Of a stretch of 64,000 nucleotides of DNA, positions 37,435 through 46,005 are shown piece after piece. Positions within the stretch are counted from its first letter, which is position 1; each line of letters opens with the position of its first letter. A program made the position numbers and the translations under genes. The DNA comes from Cupriavidus cauae. Lineage in GTDB: Bacteria; Pseudomonadota; Gammaproteobacteria; Burkholderiales; Burkholderiaceae. Where the stretch lies: assembly GCF_008632125.1 (NCBI RefSeq), contig NZ_VWRN01000034.1, forward strand, positions 1 to 64,000, read 5' to 3'. The notes beneath the pieces were generated by a model, which was given only the letters and a program-made list of their open reading frames with translations, was not told the origin of the DNA and did not search any database.

Positions 37435-38505
37435 ATGTCCCGCCCCGCCGACCTGCTCCGGCATCCGCCCTCGCCGCTGGCCGACCCGCACGGTTTCGAC
37501 GCCCACGCGCGCATGCCATGGTGGCTGCGCGACGGCCATAGCCAGACCATCATCCCGGCAAGGCTGACGCGCCGGCCGCGCGTGAGCTTTCGCCGCGAAC
37601 GCTGGGACACCCCCGACGGCGACTTCATCGACCTGGACTGGACCACGCACCCGGTCGCGCCCGGCACGCCGCTGCTGGTGCTGTTCCACGGGCTGGAGGG
37701 CAACTCGACCAGCCACTACGCGCAGTCGATGATGGCGGCGCTGCGCGAGCGCGGCTGGCAGGGCGTGATCCCGCATTTCCGCGGCTGCTCCGGCGAGCTG
37801 AATCTGGCGCCGCGCTTCTATCATTCCGGCGACTACGTCGAGATCGACTGGGTGCTGCGGCGGCTGCGCGAGCGGCATGCGGCCGATGGCCGGCGGCTGT
37901 ATGCGCTCGGCATCTCGCTGGGCGGCAACGCGCTGCTGCGCTACCTGGGCGAGGCGCAGTCGAGCGCCGGTTTCCTCGCCGGCGCCGCCTCGGTGTCGGC
38001 GCCGCTCGATCTGGCGGGCGGCGGCGCGGCGCTGTCGCGCGGCTTCAACCGCGTCTATACGCAGATGTTCCTGCAGACGCTCAAGCGCAAGTCGCTGGAC
38101 AAGCTGGCCCAGTACCCTGGCCTGTTCGACCGCGCCGCGCTGCTGGCCAGCCGCGACCTCTATGCCTTCGACAACGTGGTCACGGCCCCGCTGCACGGCT
38201 TTCGCGATACCGACGACTACTGGGCGCGCGCCGCCAGCAAGCCGGTGCTGCGCCATATCGCGGTGCCGACGCTGGTGCTGAACGCGCGCAACGATCCCTT
38301 CCTGCCGGCGCACTATCTGCCGGGCGCGCGTGACGTCAGCGGGCAGGTGCTGCTGGACCAGCCCGAGCATGGCGGGCACGTCGGCTTCCTGGCGCCGCCG
38401 CGCGACTGGCGGCGCCATCTGCCGCTGTCGTCGCTGCTGCCGGGCGGCGGCCATACCGACTGGCTGCCGGCACGGGTGCTGCGGTTCTTCGATAGCCTGG
38501 GCTGA
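37435..38505 (+). CDS. Alpha/beta hydrolase, YheT family
   Basis: A 356-residue hydrolase. LLVLFHGLEGNSTSHYAQSM carries the oxyanion HG motif; the nucleophile elbow is GISLGGNALLRYLGE; the acid is in NARNDPFLPAHY and the His in PEHGGHVGFL, giving a complete Ser-Asp-His triad. An N-terminal segment (WWLRDGHSQTIIPA) is characteristic of YheT/EMB8 proteins. The physiological ester is unknown. It follows the NTF2-like gene closely. Confidence 0.9.
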   Translation: MSRPADLLRHPPSPLADPHGFDAHARMPWWLRDGHSQTIIPARLTRRPRVSFRRERWDTPDGDFIDLDWTTHPVAPGTPLLVLFHGLEGNSTSHYAQSMMAALRERGWQGVIPHFRGCSGELNLAPRFYHSGDYVEIDWVLRRLRERHAADGRRLYALGISLGGNALLRYLGEAQSSAGFLAGAASVSAPLDLAGGGAALSRGFNRVYTQMFLQTLKRKSLDKLAQYPGLFDRAALLASRDLYAFDNVVTAPLHGFRDTDDYWARAASKPVLRHIAVPTLVLNARNDPFLPAHYLPGARDVSGQVLLDQPEHGGHVGFLAPPRDWRRHLPLSSLLPGGGHTDWLPARVLRFFDSLG

Positions 38506-38547
38506 CAGGGTCTACGCTGGGAACGTAGTGTATTGCGGCGTATAGCG

Positions 38548-38603
38548 GGCCTGGTGCAGGCCTGCTGCGGGCCTGGTGCGGCCCTTCTGTCGGCCTGCTA
38601 CGG
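38548..38603. repeat. 11-bp imperfect tandem repeat, GGCCTG type
   Basis: GGCCTG recurs at 38548, 38559 and 38570, with GGCCCT at 38580 and GGCCTG at 38592. It lies in the 158-bp spacer between the hydrolase and the next gene. Confidence 0.65.
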
Positions 38604-38663
38604 GCGGGCGTACTGCAACGAGGCCGCAAGCCGCGCAGGCAAGGAGTTCAACAGGAGACGAGC

Positions 38664-39308
38664 ATGGACGAAATCGTCAAGCAGGCGATGGCCCGCTGGC
38701 CCAATGTCCCCTACTGCTATGGCTGGCTCGCGCTGGACCGGCGCGGGCAATGGCGCATCCGCAACGAATACGCGCAGCAGCATGGGCTGTCCGGCGATCC
38801 GCTGCGGCATCCCGCGCTGGTGGCCTTTATCGAACGCAACTACGTGTGCGACGAGCATGGCGCCTGGTTCTTCCAGAACGGGCCGCAACGCGTGTTCGTC
38901 GAGCTTGCCTATGCGCCCTGGGTAGTGCGGCTCCACCAGGGACAGTTCCACACCACCTCGCAGCGGGCCTTCACGCCGCGGTCCTGCCATGCCGACGAGC
39001 ACGGCAACGTGGTGCTGGTGGGCGAGATCGAGGGCGGGAATGAGGGCGGGAACGCGGGCAGGAACGAGGGCAGGAACGCGCTTCATGCCGCGCTGCTGCA
39101 TGACCACGATCTCGACGCGTTCAGCAGCAGTTGCGACTGGCACGGCGAGGCCTGCGGCACGGACCTTGGCGTCTTTCACTTCGACGGCCGCGATCTGCCG
39201 ATCGAGCCGATTGCCGAGGCCGAGGTGCCCCGGCGCTTCGGCTTCGTGCGGCAGCCGCGGCCGCAGCCGGCACCGCAGCAGCGGGCCCAGGAACCGCCGT
39301 CCCGCTGA
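38664..39308 (+). CDS. Conserved unknown protein of Burkholderiales type, with repeat insert
   Basis: A 214-residue cytoplasmic protein. ATG 38664 follows an AGGAG site. The first 110 residues look compact: RWPNVPYCYGWLALDRRGQW, HPALVAFIERNYVCDEHGAW and FFQNGPQRVFVELAYAPWVV. They recall a DUF2944/DUF2946-like conserved unknown, but I am not certain of the number. Residues 124-140 are EGGNEGGNAGRNEGRN, coded by a 12-bp repeat, and a Pro/Gln-rich tail ends the protein. The C-part contains CDWHGEACGTDLGVFHFDGR. No enzymatic motif is recognised. Confidence 0.72.
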   Translation: MDEIVKQAMARWPNVPYCYGWLALDRRGQWRIRNEYAQQHGLSGDPLRHPALVAFIERNYVCDEHGAWFFQNGPQRVFVELAYAPWVVRLHQGQFHTTSQRAFTPRSCHADEHGNVVLVGEIEGGNEGGNAGRNEGRNALHAALLHDHDLDAFSSSCDWHGEACGTDLGVFHFDGRDLPIEPIAEAEVPRRFGFVRQPRPQPAPQQRAQEPPSR

Positions 39309-39354
39309 CGCGCGGGATGGCGCGCGCGGCGGCGGCGGGGGCCGCTGCGGCTTC

Positions 39355-39417
39355 CGCTTTGGCTTTGGCTTCGGCTTTGGCTGCGACTGCGACTGCGACT
39401 GCGACTGCGACTGCGGC
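39355..39417. repeat. Hexanucleotide tandem repeats (GGCTTT then TGCGAC)
   Basis: GGCTTT/GGCTTC runs at 39361-39380 and TGCGAC at 39382, 39388, 39394, 39400, 39406 with TGCGGC at 39412. They abut the stop codon of the M48 gene, in its convergent spacer with the unknown gene. Confidence 0.9.
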
Positions 39418-41355
39418 TCAGTTCGGCATGCCCTTGTTGTCCTGCCGCTCTTCCCGATACTGCCGCTCGAGCTGGTGCAGCCGGGCATCGACCTCGGACA
39501 GCGTATAGAAGTCGCCGTCGCCGGCCTTGCGCGCGATCTGCAGCTGTTCGATCGCGGCCTGATAGGCGCCGTCGCGCGCGTACTTCTCGGCCAGCGCCTG
39601 ATGCTGCTGCACGCGCTTGCCCTGCGCCGCGTAGGCGCGCGCCAGCAACTCCCACCATTCCGCGCGCGCGCTCTCCTCGCGGGTGCGCGAACGCAGGAAC
39701 GTCACCAGCTCGTCGGCACGGCCGGCTCCCAGCAGCGTCTCCGCATACGACAGCGCGACCGCGTGCGACAGCGGGAAGGTCTTCATCGAGGCCAGCGCCT
39801 GGCGGACCGCGTCCGGCACCCGGCCTTGCGCGCGCGCCAGCTCGATCGCCATCACGTCGAGCATCGGGCTGCCCGATGACGCCCCGGGAATATTGCCGTA
39901 CAGCCGGCGCGCCTCGGCCAGCGCCTGCTCCGCCTGCACCAGCCGGCCCAGCCGCTGCTCGGCAAACGCAATGCCGTAGTAGATCGCCGGCTGCCGCATC
40001 GGCGATGCGCTGGACAACTGGGCCTGCAGCGCGGCGCGCGCGTTCTGGATATCGGTGGGATTGGCTTCCTGCAGGATGCGCGCGCGCACCCGCGCGAATT
40101 CGTATTCGGGCGTGCTGCCGACCTTGCGCGCCGGCAGATGGCTGGCGCGGTCCTGCATGTCGGCGATCCGCTCGGAGGTCAGCGGGTGGGTGCGCACATA
40201 GGACGGCACCGAGCTTTCCGAGATGCCGGTGACGCGCTGCAGCCGGCGGAAGAAGTCCGGCATGCCCTGCGGATCGAAGCCCGCCGCCGACAGGATCTGG
40301 AAGCCGACGCGGTCGGCCTCGCGCTCGGCGCCGCGCGAGAACGACAGCTGGTTGGCCAGCGCCGCGCCCTGCCCGCCCATCGCCAGCGCGGCCGCGGCGT
40401 CGGGGCTGCGGGTCGCGGCCAGCCCGGCCAGCACCATCGACGCCAGCGCGATCCACATCGATTGATCCTGGCTGGTGATGCCGCGCGCGATATGCCGCTG
40501 CGTGACGTGGCCGATCTCGTGGCCGATCACCGACGCCAGTTCCGACTCGGTGTCCGACTGCACCAGCAGGCCGGTGTGCACGCCGATATAGCCGCCGGGC
40601 AGCGCGAACGCGTTGATGGTCCGATCGCGTACGGCAAACAGTTCGAAGCCGGTGGCGAAGGTGCCGCCGCCGGTGGTGCCTGCAAGGTTCTGGCGGCGCG
40701 CGGCCTGGATCAGCTTGTAGCCGAGCGCGTTCAGATAATCGGCCAGCAGCGCATCGGTGACGTACTGCGGATCGCGGCGGATGTCGCGCATGATGCGGTC
40801 GCCCAGCCGCTTCTCCATGTCGGGCGACAGCGCCGCGGTCGACGGGTCGCCCATGTCGGGCAGCTGGATGCCGTTGCTCTCGACCACCGGGTTGCCGCTG
40901 CGCAGGCCGAAGTCGGACTTCTGCCCAGCCTTCACGCTGCGGTTCAGGTTGTCGTAGACCTGATCGCTGGCGTCGCCCGGCAAGCCCAGCAACGGCGGCG
41001 CGATCGTCGGCACCGCCTTGCCCGCCGGCGCCGATGCGGCCTGGGGCCAGGCCGGCGTGGCCAGCGCCAGCATCAGCAGCGCCGCCAGCGGGCGACGCAG
41101 CACGGCAAGGCGGGGCCCGGCATGGCGCGATGCGGGCGCCGAGCGTGAACGTCCGGCGGCACGGGCATCGGCACGGCGATCGGCACCGAGATCGGCTTCG
41201 AGATCGGCTCCGAGATTGGCTTCGAGATCGGCACCGAAATCGGCACGGAGATCAGCACCGAAATCGGCTCCGGGATCGGTACCGGGATCGGCACGGGAAT
41301 CGGCGCGAAGATCGGCGAGCGAAGCGCGCCGGGCGACGGGGCGGAAAATCAGCAT
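39418..41355 (-). CDS. M48 metalloprotease with TPR domain (BepA-like), N-terminus repeat-expanded
   Basis: A 645-residue periplasmic zinc protease of the BepA/YfgC type that handles outer-membrane protein assembly quality control. The zinc site is HEIGH at 279-283 in [15 protein letters not shown], with the third ligand in [11 protein letters not shown], and TPR helices fill the C-terminal 200 residues. Before the true signal peptide ([21 protein letters not shown], split here at residue 20) the frame has about 52 residues of Asp/Ala/Leu/Arg repeats (residues 13-64) coded by a 12-bp array. Two starts are possible: ATG 41355, giving the extension, or GTG 41103, giving a conventional signal peptide. 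Neither has a good ribosome site. Confidence 0.85.
   Translation of the reverse strand: MLIFRPVARRASLADLRADSRADPGTDPGADFGADLRADFGADLEANLGADLEADLGADRRADARAAGRSRSAPASRHAGPRLAVLRRPLAALLMLALATPAWPQAASAPAGKAVPTIAPPLLGLPGDASDQVYDNLNRSVKAGQKSDFGLRSGNPVVESNGIQLPDMGDPSTAALSPDMEKRLGDRIMRDIRRDPQYVTDALLADYLNALGYKLIQAARRQNLAGTTGGGTFATGFELFAVRDRTINAFALPGGYIGVHTGLLVQSDTESELASVIGHEIGHVTQRHIARGITSQDQSMWIALASMVLAGLAATRSPDAAAALAMGGQGAALANQLSFSRGAEREADRVGFQILSAAGFDPQGMPDFFRRLQRVTGISESSVPSYVRTHPLTSERIADMQDRASHLPARKVGSTPEYEFARVRARILQEANPTDIQNARAALQAQLSSASPMRQPAIYYGIAFAEQRLGRLVQAEQALAEARRLYGNIPGASSGSPMLDVMAIELARAQGRVPDAVRQALASMKTFPLSHAVALSYAETLLGAGRADELVTFLRSRTREESARAEWWELLARAYAAQGKRVQQHQALAEKYARDGAYQAAIEQLQIARKAGDGDFYTLSEVDARLHQLERQYREERQDNKGMPN
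41167..41322. repeat. 12-bp tandem repeat, thirteen copies
   Basis: ATCGGC-type units start every 12 bases from 41167 to 41311 (41167, 41179, 41191 and so on), with variants such as ATCGGCACCGAG, ATCGGCTTCGAG and ATCGGCTCCGAG. On the minus strand they code repeats such as [10 protein letters not shown] within the 5' end of the M48 gene. Confidence 0.93.
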
Positions 41356-41470
41356 GTTGCTATGATAGCGGCCTGGCGCGACCGTTCCGCGCCCGGCGGG
41401 CACCCCTGCTCTGCCGTCCTGCTTTCCGGATTTCCTGCGATTTCCTTCGATCCCCTCCCGCTTCGGTCCC

Positions 41471-41512
41471 AAACGTTCGACCCCAACCGTTCGACGCCAA
41501 CCCTGCGACGCC
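41471..41512. repeat. 14-bp tandem repeat, three copies
   Basis: AAACGTTCGACCCC (41471), AACCGTTCGACGCC (41485) and AACCCTGCGACGCC (41499) lie directly in front of the moaC start codon, where a ribosome site would be expected. Confidence 0.8.
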
Positions 41513-41516
41513 AATC

Positions 41517-41993
41517 ATGAGCAAGCTCACTCACTTCGATACCGCCGGCCAGGCGCATATGGTGGATGTCGGCGCCAAGGACGCCACCCACCGCGTGGCG
41601 ATCGCCACCGGCACCATCACGATGGCGCCGGAGACCTTCGCGCTGGTGCGCGACGGCACCGCGAAGAAGGGCGACGTGCTCGGCATCGCTCGCATCGCCG
41701 GCATCATGGCCACCAAGCGCACCGCCGACCTGATTCCGCTTTGCCATCCGCTGGCGCTGACCAAGGTCGCGCTCGAATTCGCGCTGGACGAGGCGGGCAG
41801 TTCCGTGCACTGCACCGTGCGCGCCGAGACGCGCGGCCAGACCGGCGTCGAGATGGAAGCGCTGACCGGCGTGCAGGTCGCGCTGCTGACGATCTACGAC
41901 ATGTGCAAGGCCGCCGACCGCGGCATGGTGATGGGCGGCATCCGCCTGCTGGAGAAGCATGGCGGCAAGTCGGGGGATTGGGTGGCGCAGTAA
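41517..41993 (+). CDS. moaC: Cyclic pyranopterin monophosphate synthase
   Basis: A 158-residue enzyme acting with MoaA in the first step of molybdenum cofactor synthesis. Motifs are [40 protein letters not shown] (substrate-binding HP) and [20 protein letters not shown], then [23 protein letters not shown] 41517 starts MSKLTHF, typical of the family. No ribosome site is evident because a 14-bp array occupies the leader. Confidence 0.96.
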   Translation: MSKLTHFDTAGQAHMVDVGAKDATHRVAIATGTITMAPETFALVRDGTAKKGDVLGIARIAGIMATKRTADLIPLCHPLALTKVALEFALDEAGSSVHCTVRAETRGQTGVEMEALTGVQVALLTIYDMCKAADRGMVMGGIRLLEKHGGKSGDWVAQ

Positions 41994-42057
41994 GAGCGGC
42001 ACGCCGAGGCCCGCAAGAGGGGCAATCAAGCCCAGGCAGCACGCCGGGCGGCCCCGC

Positions 42058-42121
42058 TTCCCTGCTTCCCTGCTTCCCTGCTTCCCTGCTTCCCTGCTTC
42101 CCTGCTTCCCCGCTTCCCCGC
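42058..42121. repeat. 8-bp tandem repeat, eight copies
   Basis: TTCCCTGC repeats at 42058, 42066, 42074, 42082, 42090 and 42098, followed by two TTCCCCGC copies at 42106 and 42114. It lies between the moaC stop and the convergent SGNH-hydrolase stop. Confidence 0.95.
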
Positions 42122-42137
42122 AGCCCCCGCCGCCCCG

Positions 42138-43097
42138 CTAGTGGCGCAGACCGAACGCAGCGACGTGCCGGCCCCCGGCGGGCAGATTGGCGGCCGCCAG
42201 CAGCGCGTCGGTGAGCAGGTCCTGTCCTTCCGGGCTCAGGTGGATGTCATCGAGATAGGCCACATCGCGTGCGCGGCGCTCGGCGTCGCGCATGCTCACG
42301 ACCGGCACCTCGTATTCCTCGCACAGCCGGGAGAAGGCCTGCAGGCCGGCCGGCAGGCCGGCGCCATCCAGTTCGTCGCGCTCGTAGTGCTGTACCAGCC
42401 GGACCTGCACGCCGGCCCTCCTGGCCATCACGATCAGTTCGGCCAGGTCACGCAGCGAGGCGGCGCGATCGGCATCGGTCGATTCGCGCGCCGGTCCGGA
42501 CGACTGATCCAGCCCGAGATAGGCGGGCAGATAACGGGTGGCGCCCTCCACCAGCGCCGACAGCGGCGGTTGCGAGGGATGGGTATCCGGCCGCAGCGGC
42601 GCGAAGGTCGGCACATCGCCATAATCGGCGCCGTTGACGACGATGATCGCGGTATCGGCGTCGAGAAAACCGAAGCGCCGCGCGTAGGCGAGCCAGTTGC
42701 CCGGCCCCCAGCTGAATGCCGCCACATTGCCCACGGTCGCCACCTGGCTGGTCCGGCCCAGCCGTACCCGCAATTGCTCGGTGGCAAGGCGCCCCTGGTC
42801 GACCTGCGCGCCGCCGTTGACGACGGAATCGCCGAACACCAGCACGCGCCGCTCCCCGGGCGCGCCTTTCTTCGGCTCGAAATCGTCCGAGCGCATGCCG
42901 TAGCGGTTGACCACATAGCGATGGCCGAAGCGCTTCACGCGCTGGTTGGGCTTGAGCAGGTACTCGATTTCCGGATCGGTCTGATAGAGCGGCGGATCGC
43001 CCAGGCCGAGGCCGGCGCGCGCCAGCACCTCGGTGGTGATGATGGCCACCAGTCCCAGCACAGCCACCGTCAGGATCCTTCGCTTGCCAGTCCGCAT
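42138..43097 (-). CDS. SGNH/GDSL hydrolase-like protein, membrane-anchored
   Basis: A 319-residue protein. An N-terminal hydrophobic helix (ILTVAVLGLVAIITTEVLA) acts as anchor or signal. The catalytic block is VLVFGDSVVNGG (GDS, Ser near residue 91), and the C-terminal D..H pair is in YLDDIHLSPEGQDLL. The Asn and Gly blocks are less certain. ATG 43097 has GGGAGAG upstream, preferred to 43157. It lies downstream of the pilin ligase on the same strand and may modify glycan or pilin-linked sugar (for example by acyl transfer or removal), which is inference. Confidence 0.8.
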   Translation of the reverse strand: MRTGKRRILTVAVLGLVAIITTEVLARAGLGLGDPPLYQTDPEIEYLLKPNQRVKRFGHRYVVNRYGMRSDDFEPKKGAPGERRVLVFGDSVVNGGAQVDQGRLATEQLRVRLGRTSQVATVGNVAAFSWGPGNWLAYARRFGFLDADTAIIVVNGADYGDVPTFAPLRPDTHPSQPPLSALVEGATRYLPAYLGLDQSSGPARESTDADRAASLRDLAELIVMARRAGVQVRLVQHYERDELDGAGLPAGLQAFSRLCEEYEVPVVSMRDAERRARDVAYLDDIHLSPEGQDLLTDALLAAANLPAGGRHVAAFGLRH

Positions 43098-43256
43098 TCG
43101 TCTCTCCCGTGTGACACAGGCACCGGGCGAGTCTATGGGCCGGAACTGGCGTGACAAATCGTGCCGACGGATGAAATGCCTCGGCGCGGCGCTTCTCCGG
43201 AAACGAAGCCGCGCACGGCTTGCGGCAGCGCGGCATTCCTCCTTCGGACTACCGCC

Positions 43257-45134
43257 CTACCGTGGTATCGGTGTGGCGGCCCGGCGGCGCTGGACCCACT
43301 CGCAGAATTCGCGCGGCCGCCTGGCAGCGTCGACGCCCTCGCAATAGCCGGCGACGCGGGCGAACTGGGCGGCCTCGTCGCCGCGATAGTAGTAGCGCAG
43401 CCGCTCGAGCCATTCCCGGCCCTGCTCCGGCTCGCCATTGAGCGCCAACAGCCAGGCGCCGCGCGCGATCATCGTCGGGGTGGGCAACAGGTGGATCGCG
43501 GCGATATGCGGCGGCAGCCACGCATCGGCGCCGTCGGCGGTCAGCGGCGCGAGCTCGGCCCGGTGCGCCTCCGCGTGCTGGCCAAACCACAGATTCGGCG
43601 CGGGCAAGGTGTCGACCCGCGCCGGGCTGGCGTACTCGCGCGCTTCGACGCGGCGGTAGTCCTGCCACATCGTCGCGAGCACCAGGGCCGCGGCCACGCC
43701 GACCACCGCGGGCCCCATCGTGGCCAGCGCGCGCGGCATGCGCGTGACCGCCAGCGCGGCGGGCTCGAGCCAGCCCAGCAGGAAACAGAACGGCAGCAGG
43801 AAATACAGGTAGTGCAGCGGATATTCGAGCATCGAATGCACGCACAGCATCGCCAGCCACGTCAGCGCCGCCGCCGTGCGGGCGCGTTCCGCCGTATCGG
43901 CACGCCACAGCCTCGCGCGCACCACCCGCCATAGCCAGGCCGCCAGAAACAGCGCGACGCCGGCGGTGCCGACGATCCCGGTCTTGGCCAGCAGGTCCAG
44001 CACGGCGTTATGCGCGTGCAGCGACATCTCGACGGTGATGCCCAGGCGCGCCAGTTGCTCGAACTGTGCCCAGCCGAATTCGCCCCAGCCGACGCCGAAC
44101 CACGGATGCGCGACGAACATCGCCCAGGCATGCGCCCACAGCGCGCCGCGCGCGGAAATCTGGTCGCCGGCCTGCAGTTGCGCCATGGTGTCGAACAGCG
44201 ACCAGCCGAACGCCTGCCCCGCCGCCTTGATCGCAGGCTGCAGCAGCATCAGCATGGCCACCAGCGCCGCCGCCGCAAACACAAGGCCGGCGGGGGCGCG
44301 CAGGGACCAGCGCGCTGACGCCGGCGCCACGTCCTGCGCGGAGCGCGCCAGCCAGGCCGCGACCAGCGCATAGCAGGCGGCCAGCCCCACGTGCAGCACG
44401 CCAGTGCGCGAGCCGGACAGCACGACACCGCTTTCGACCAGCGCCACCGCGACCAGCCACGGCAGCGCGCGCAGCTTGCCGCGCGAGGCGAGCCACACCG
44501 ACGCCGCCAGCGCCAGGCCATGCACGGTCGCCTGGTGGTTGGGCTGGTTCAGATTGCCCCATAGCCGGCGATTGGCGTCGTAGAAGTAATCGGACACCAG
44601 CCCGAAGCTGTCGCCCTCGAGCCGGAACAGTTGCACCCATTGGGCGAGCGTGCCGAACAGCCCTGCCGCCAGCCACGCCGTCGCGAACGCGGTCAGCACC
44701 ACGTCGGCGTCGAGCGCGCGGCGATAGCGATGGCCAGCCCAGATCGCGCCGGTGGCGAGCAGCAGCGCGGCCAGCGTCAGGCTGCGGCTGCCGGTCACGT
44801 CGGGCTGACCGGCCAGCGTGGCGCCCGTGCCCAGGGCGATCAGCCACAGGCAGAACGCGGTCACGAACGGAACGCCGGCGGGGGTGGCGGCACCAACGGG
44901 GGCACCAGCGGTGGCACCAGCGGCGGCACCGGTAGCGGCACTGCGGGCGGCCCCATCGGCGGCGCGCAGCGTCGCGCACCACAGCACCAGCACGACGAAG
45001 GCCAATGCCGACGCCCACTCGCCGTAAAAGGTGGCCAGCGGCAAGGTGTGTTTGGAGACCAGCGGCGGCAACGCGACGGCCATCGCCAACAGCGGGCACG
45101 CCCAATCCAGCGCAACGTTCCTGCGCAAATTCAC
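43257..45134 (-). CDS. Pilin O-oligosaccharyltransferase, PglL/Wzy_C family
   Basis: A 625-residue inner-membrane protein with about 12 TM helices. The Wzy_C signature lies near the middle (WGNLNQPNHQAT, GSRTG), followed by the PglL extension HPWFGVGWGEFGWAQFEQLA and SLHAHNAVLDLLAKTGIVGT with conserved His. This places it in the PglL/TfpO class, which transfers O-antigen or oligosaccharide to Ser/Thr of pilin in the periplasm. It stands directly downstream of a type IV pilin gene, the classic TfpO arrangement. A 12-bp repeat adds Ala/Gly/Thr residues in the loop near residue 70. The hairpin at 45152-45177 lies just before its start. Confidence 0.85.
   Translation of the reverse strand: MNLRRNVALDWACPLLAMAVALPPLVSKHTLPLATFYGEWASALAFVVLVLWCATLRAADGAARSAATGAAAGATAGAPVGAATPAGVPFVTAFCLWLIALGTGATLAGQPDVTGSRSLTLAALLLATGAIWAGHRYRRALDADVVLTAFATAWLAAGLFGTLAQWVQLFRLEGDSFGLVSDYFYDANRRLWGNLNQPNHQATVHGLALAASVWLASRGKLRALPWLVAVALVESGVVLSGSRTGVLHVGLAACYALVAAWLARSAQDVAPASARWSLRAPAGLVFAAAALVAMLMLLQPAIKAAGQAFGWSLFDTMAQLQAGDQISARGALWAHAWAMFVAHPWFGVGWGEFGWAQFEQLARLGITVEMSLHAHNAVLDLLAKTGIVGTAGVALFLAAWLWRVVRARLWRADTAERARTAAALTWLAMLCVHSMLEYPLHYLYFLLPFCFLLGWLEPAALAVTRMPRALATMGPAVVGVAAALVLATMWQDYRRVEAREYASPARVDTLPAPNLWFGQHAEAHRAELAPLTADGADAWLPPHIAAIHLLPTPTMIARGAWLLALNGEPEQGREWLERLRYYYRGDEAAQFARVAGYCEGVDAARRPREFCEWVQRRRAATPIPR
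44889..44948. repeat. 12-bp tandem repeat inside the oligosaccharyltransferase gene
   Basis: GGCACC starts at 44889, 44901, 44913 and 44925, with GGCACT at 44937. On the coding strand this yields short Ala/Gly/Thr/Pro repeats in a periplasmic or cytoplasmic loop. Confidence 0.8.
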
Positions 45135-45151
45135 ATTCGATTCCCGACGAA

Positions 45152-45177
45152 GGCGACACGCCCATGGGCGTGTCGCC
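45152..45177. terminator. Hairpin between pilin and ligase genes
   Basis: GGCGACACGCCC (45152-45163) pairs perfectly with GGGCGTGTCGCC (45166-45177) over a two-base loop. There is no convincing T-tract on either side, so it may be an attenuating or stabilising hairpin rather than a full terminator. It marks where the pilin gene is expected to end. Confidence 0.55.
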
Positions 45178-45183
45178 GAGATG

Positions 45184-45801
45184 ATCCTTGCGCAGTCCGG
45201 CGTGGCTGGCGTCGTCCGTCATGACACCGGCCCGGCTACCCGACTCCGCCCTCGCCTGCGATGTATCGGCGGGCGACTGGCTGTTCCTGAGGACATACTG
45301 CCTGGCGACCGCGTTCTCGATCGTGGTGGTGATCTCCCAGCTGACCGAGGTCGCGTTGACCGATGGCCGCAGCACGATGTCCCTGCCGTCGACCCCGGCG
45401 CCGAGCCCGCTGGCGGACAGCGTCAGCGTGATCACGCCCGGACCGCTGACGGTCGCCTGCGCGATCTCGCGGCTCCGCGCGAACGGCGGAATCGCGGCGG
45501 CCGCGTTGTCGTCATTGCAATCGTCCAGCACGCCGCCCGCTTCCTGCGCGCACAGGCTGACCGCCATCTTCAAAGGCGCGGCCGCGGTCAGCACGCTCGA
45601 CAGCCTGGCCCGAATTGTATCGTCCCGATATTGCGGCACCGCGATGGCGGCCAGGATGCCGATGATGGCGACCACCACCATCAGCTCGATCAGCGTGAAG
45701 GCGCGATGGGTTCGATGAGTTCGAGGGGCCCCATGGGCATGATGGGCATGATGGGCGTGATCAGCGCGGCGGCCCCGCGGCAAGCGTGCGGCGACTGGCA
45801 T
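45184..45801 (-). CDS. Type IV pilin-like protein with atypical leader, stop codon missing at the expected end
   Basis: The N-terminal helix FTLIELMVVVAIIGILAAIA followed by VPQYRDDTIRARLS is a class III prepilin signature. Two oddities are seen. First, the residue before Phe1 is Ala rather than Gly, and the leader has about 34 residues, including a 9-bp repeat that codes HAHHAHHAH and RTHRTHR. Second, homologous pilin sequence ends near QYVLRNSQ, but no in-frame stop follows; the frame stays open to 44008, across the ligase gene in a different frame. A single-base change would bring in the nearby TAG or TGA. ATG 45801 has GGGAG upstream. I end the feature at the hairpin. Cys in SLCAQEA and LDDCNDD may form a disulfide. 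Confidence 0.65.
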
Positions 45802-45919
45802 GGAGCGGCTCCCGAACGATTGGACGGCCGACAGTATCGAGCGGGCGGACCGCGTTTCGCCGTCCATTCACAAAATTTGGCATCGAAGCCTTGCCCTGGG
45901 ACCGGCGGCAGCGTCCATG

Positions 45920-45952
45920 AAAAAGCCCGGCAACGCTGGCGCGTGCCGGGCT
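45920..45952 (-). terminator. Rho-independent terminator after terC
   Basis: On the minus strand AGCCCGGCA (from 45952 down) pairs with TGCCGGGCT, followed by five T (45920-45924 on the plus strand read AAAAA). It lies about 54 bases after the terC stop and upstream of the pilin gene. Confidence 0.85.
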
Positions 45953-46005
45953 CGGTTCGCATGGCCGCACCTGCCCGCAAGAGGGCAAGCGCGCCGGGCG
46001 GGGCG

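Noticed and set aside
42058..42121. CRISPR-like array
   Set aside because: The units are directly adjacent 8-mers without spacers, and no cas gene is present; it is a simple tandem repeat. The other arrays are rejected for the same reason.
44008..45183. Extension of the pilin frame across the ligase gene as real coding sequence
   Set aside because: The extra residues are Arg/Ala/Gly-rich shadow sequence of a clear membrane protein in another frame. A lost stop or frameshift is more likely than a fusion.
45802..45919. Sigma-54 promoter for the pilin gene
   Set aside because: No TGGCAC-N5-TTGC pattern was found in the spacer.
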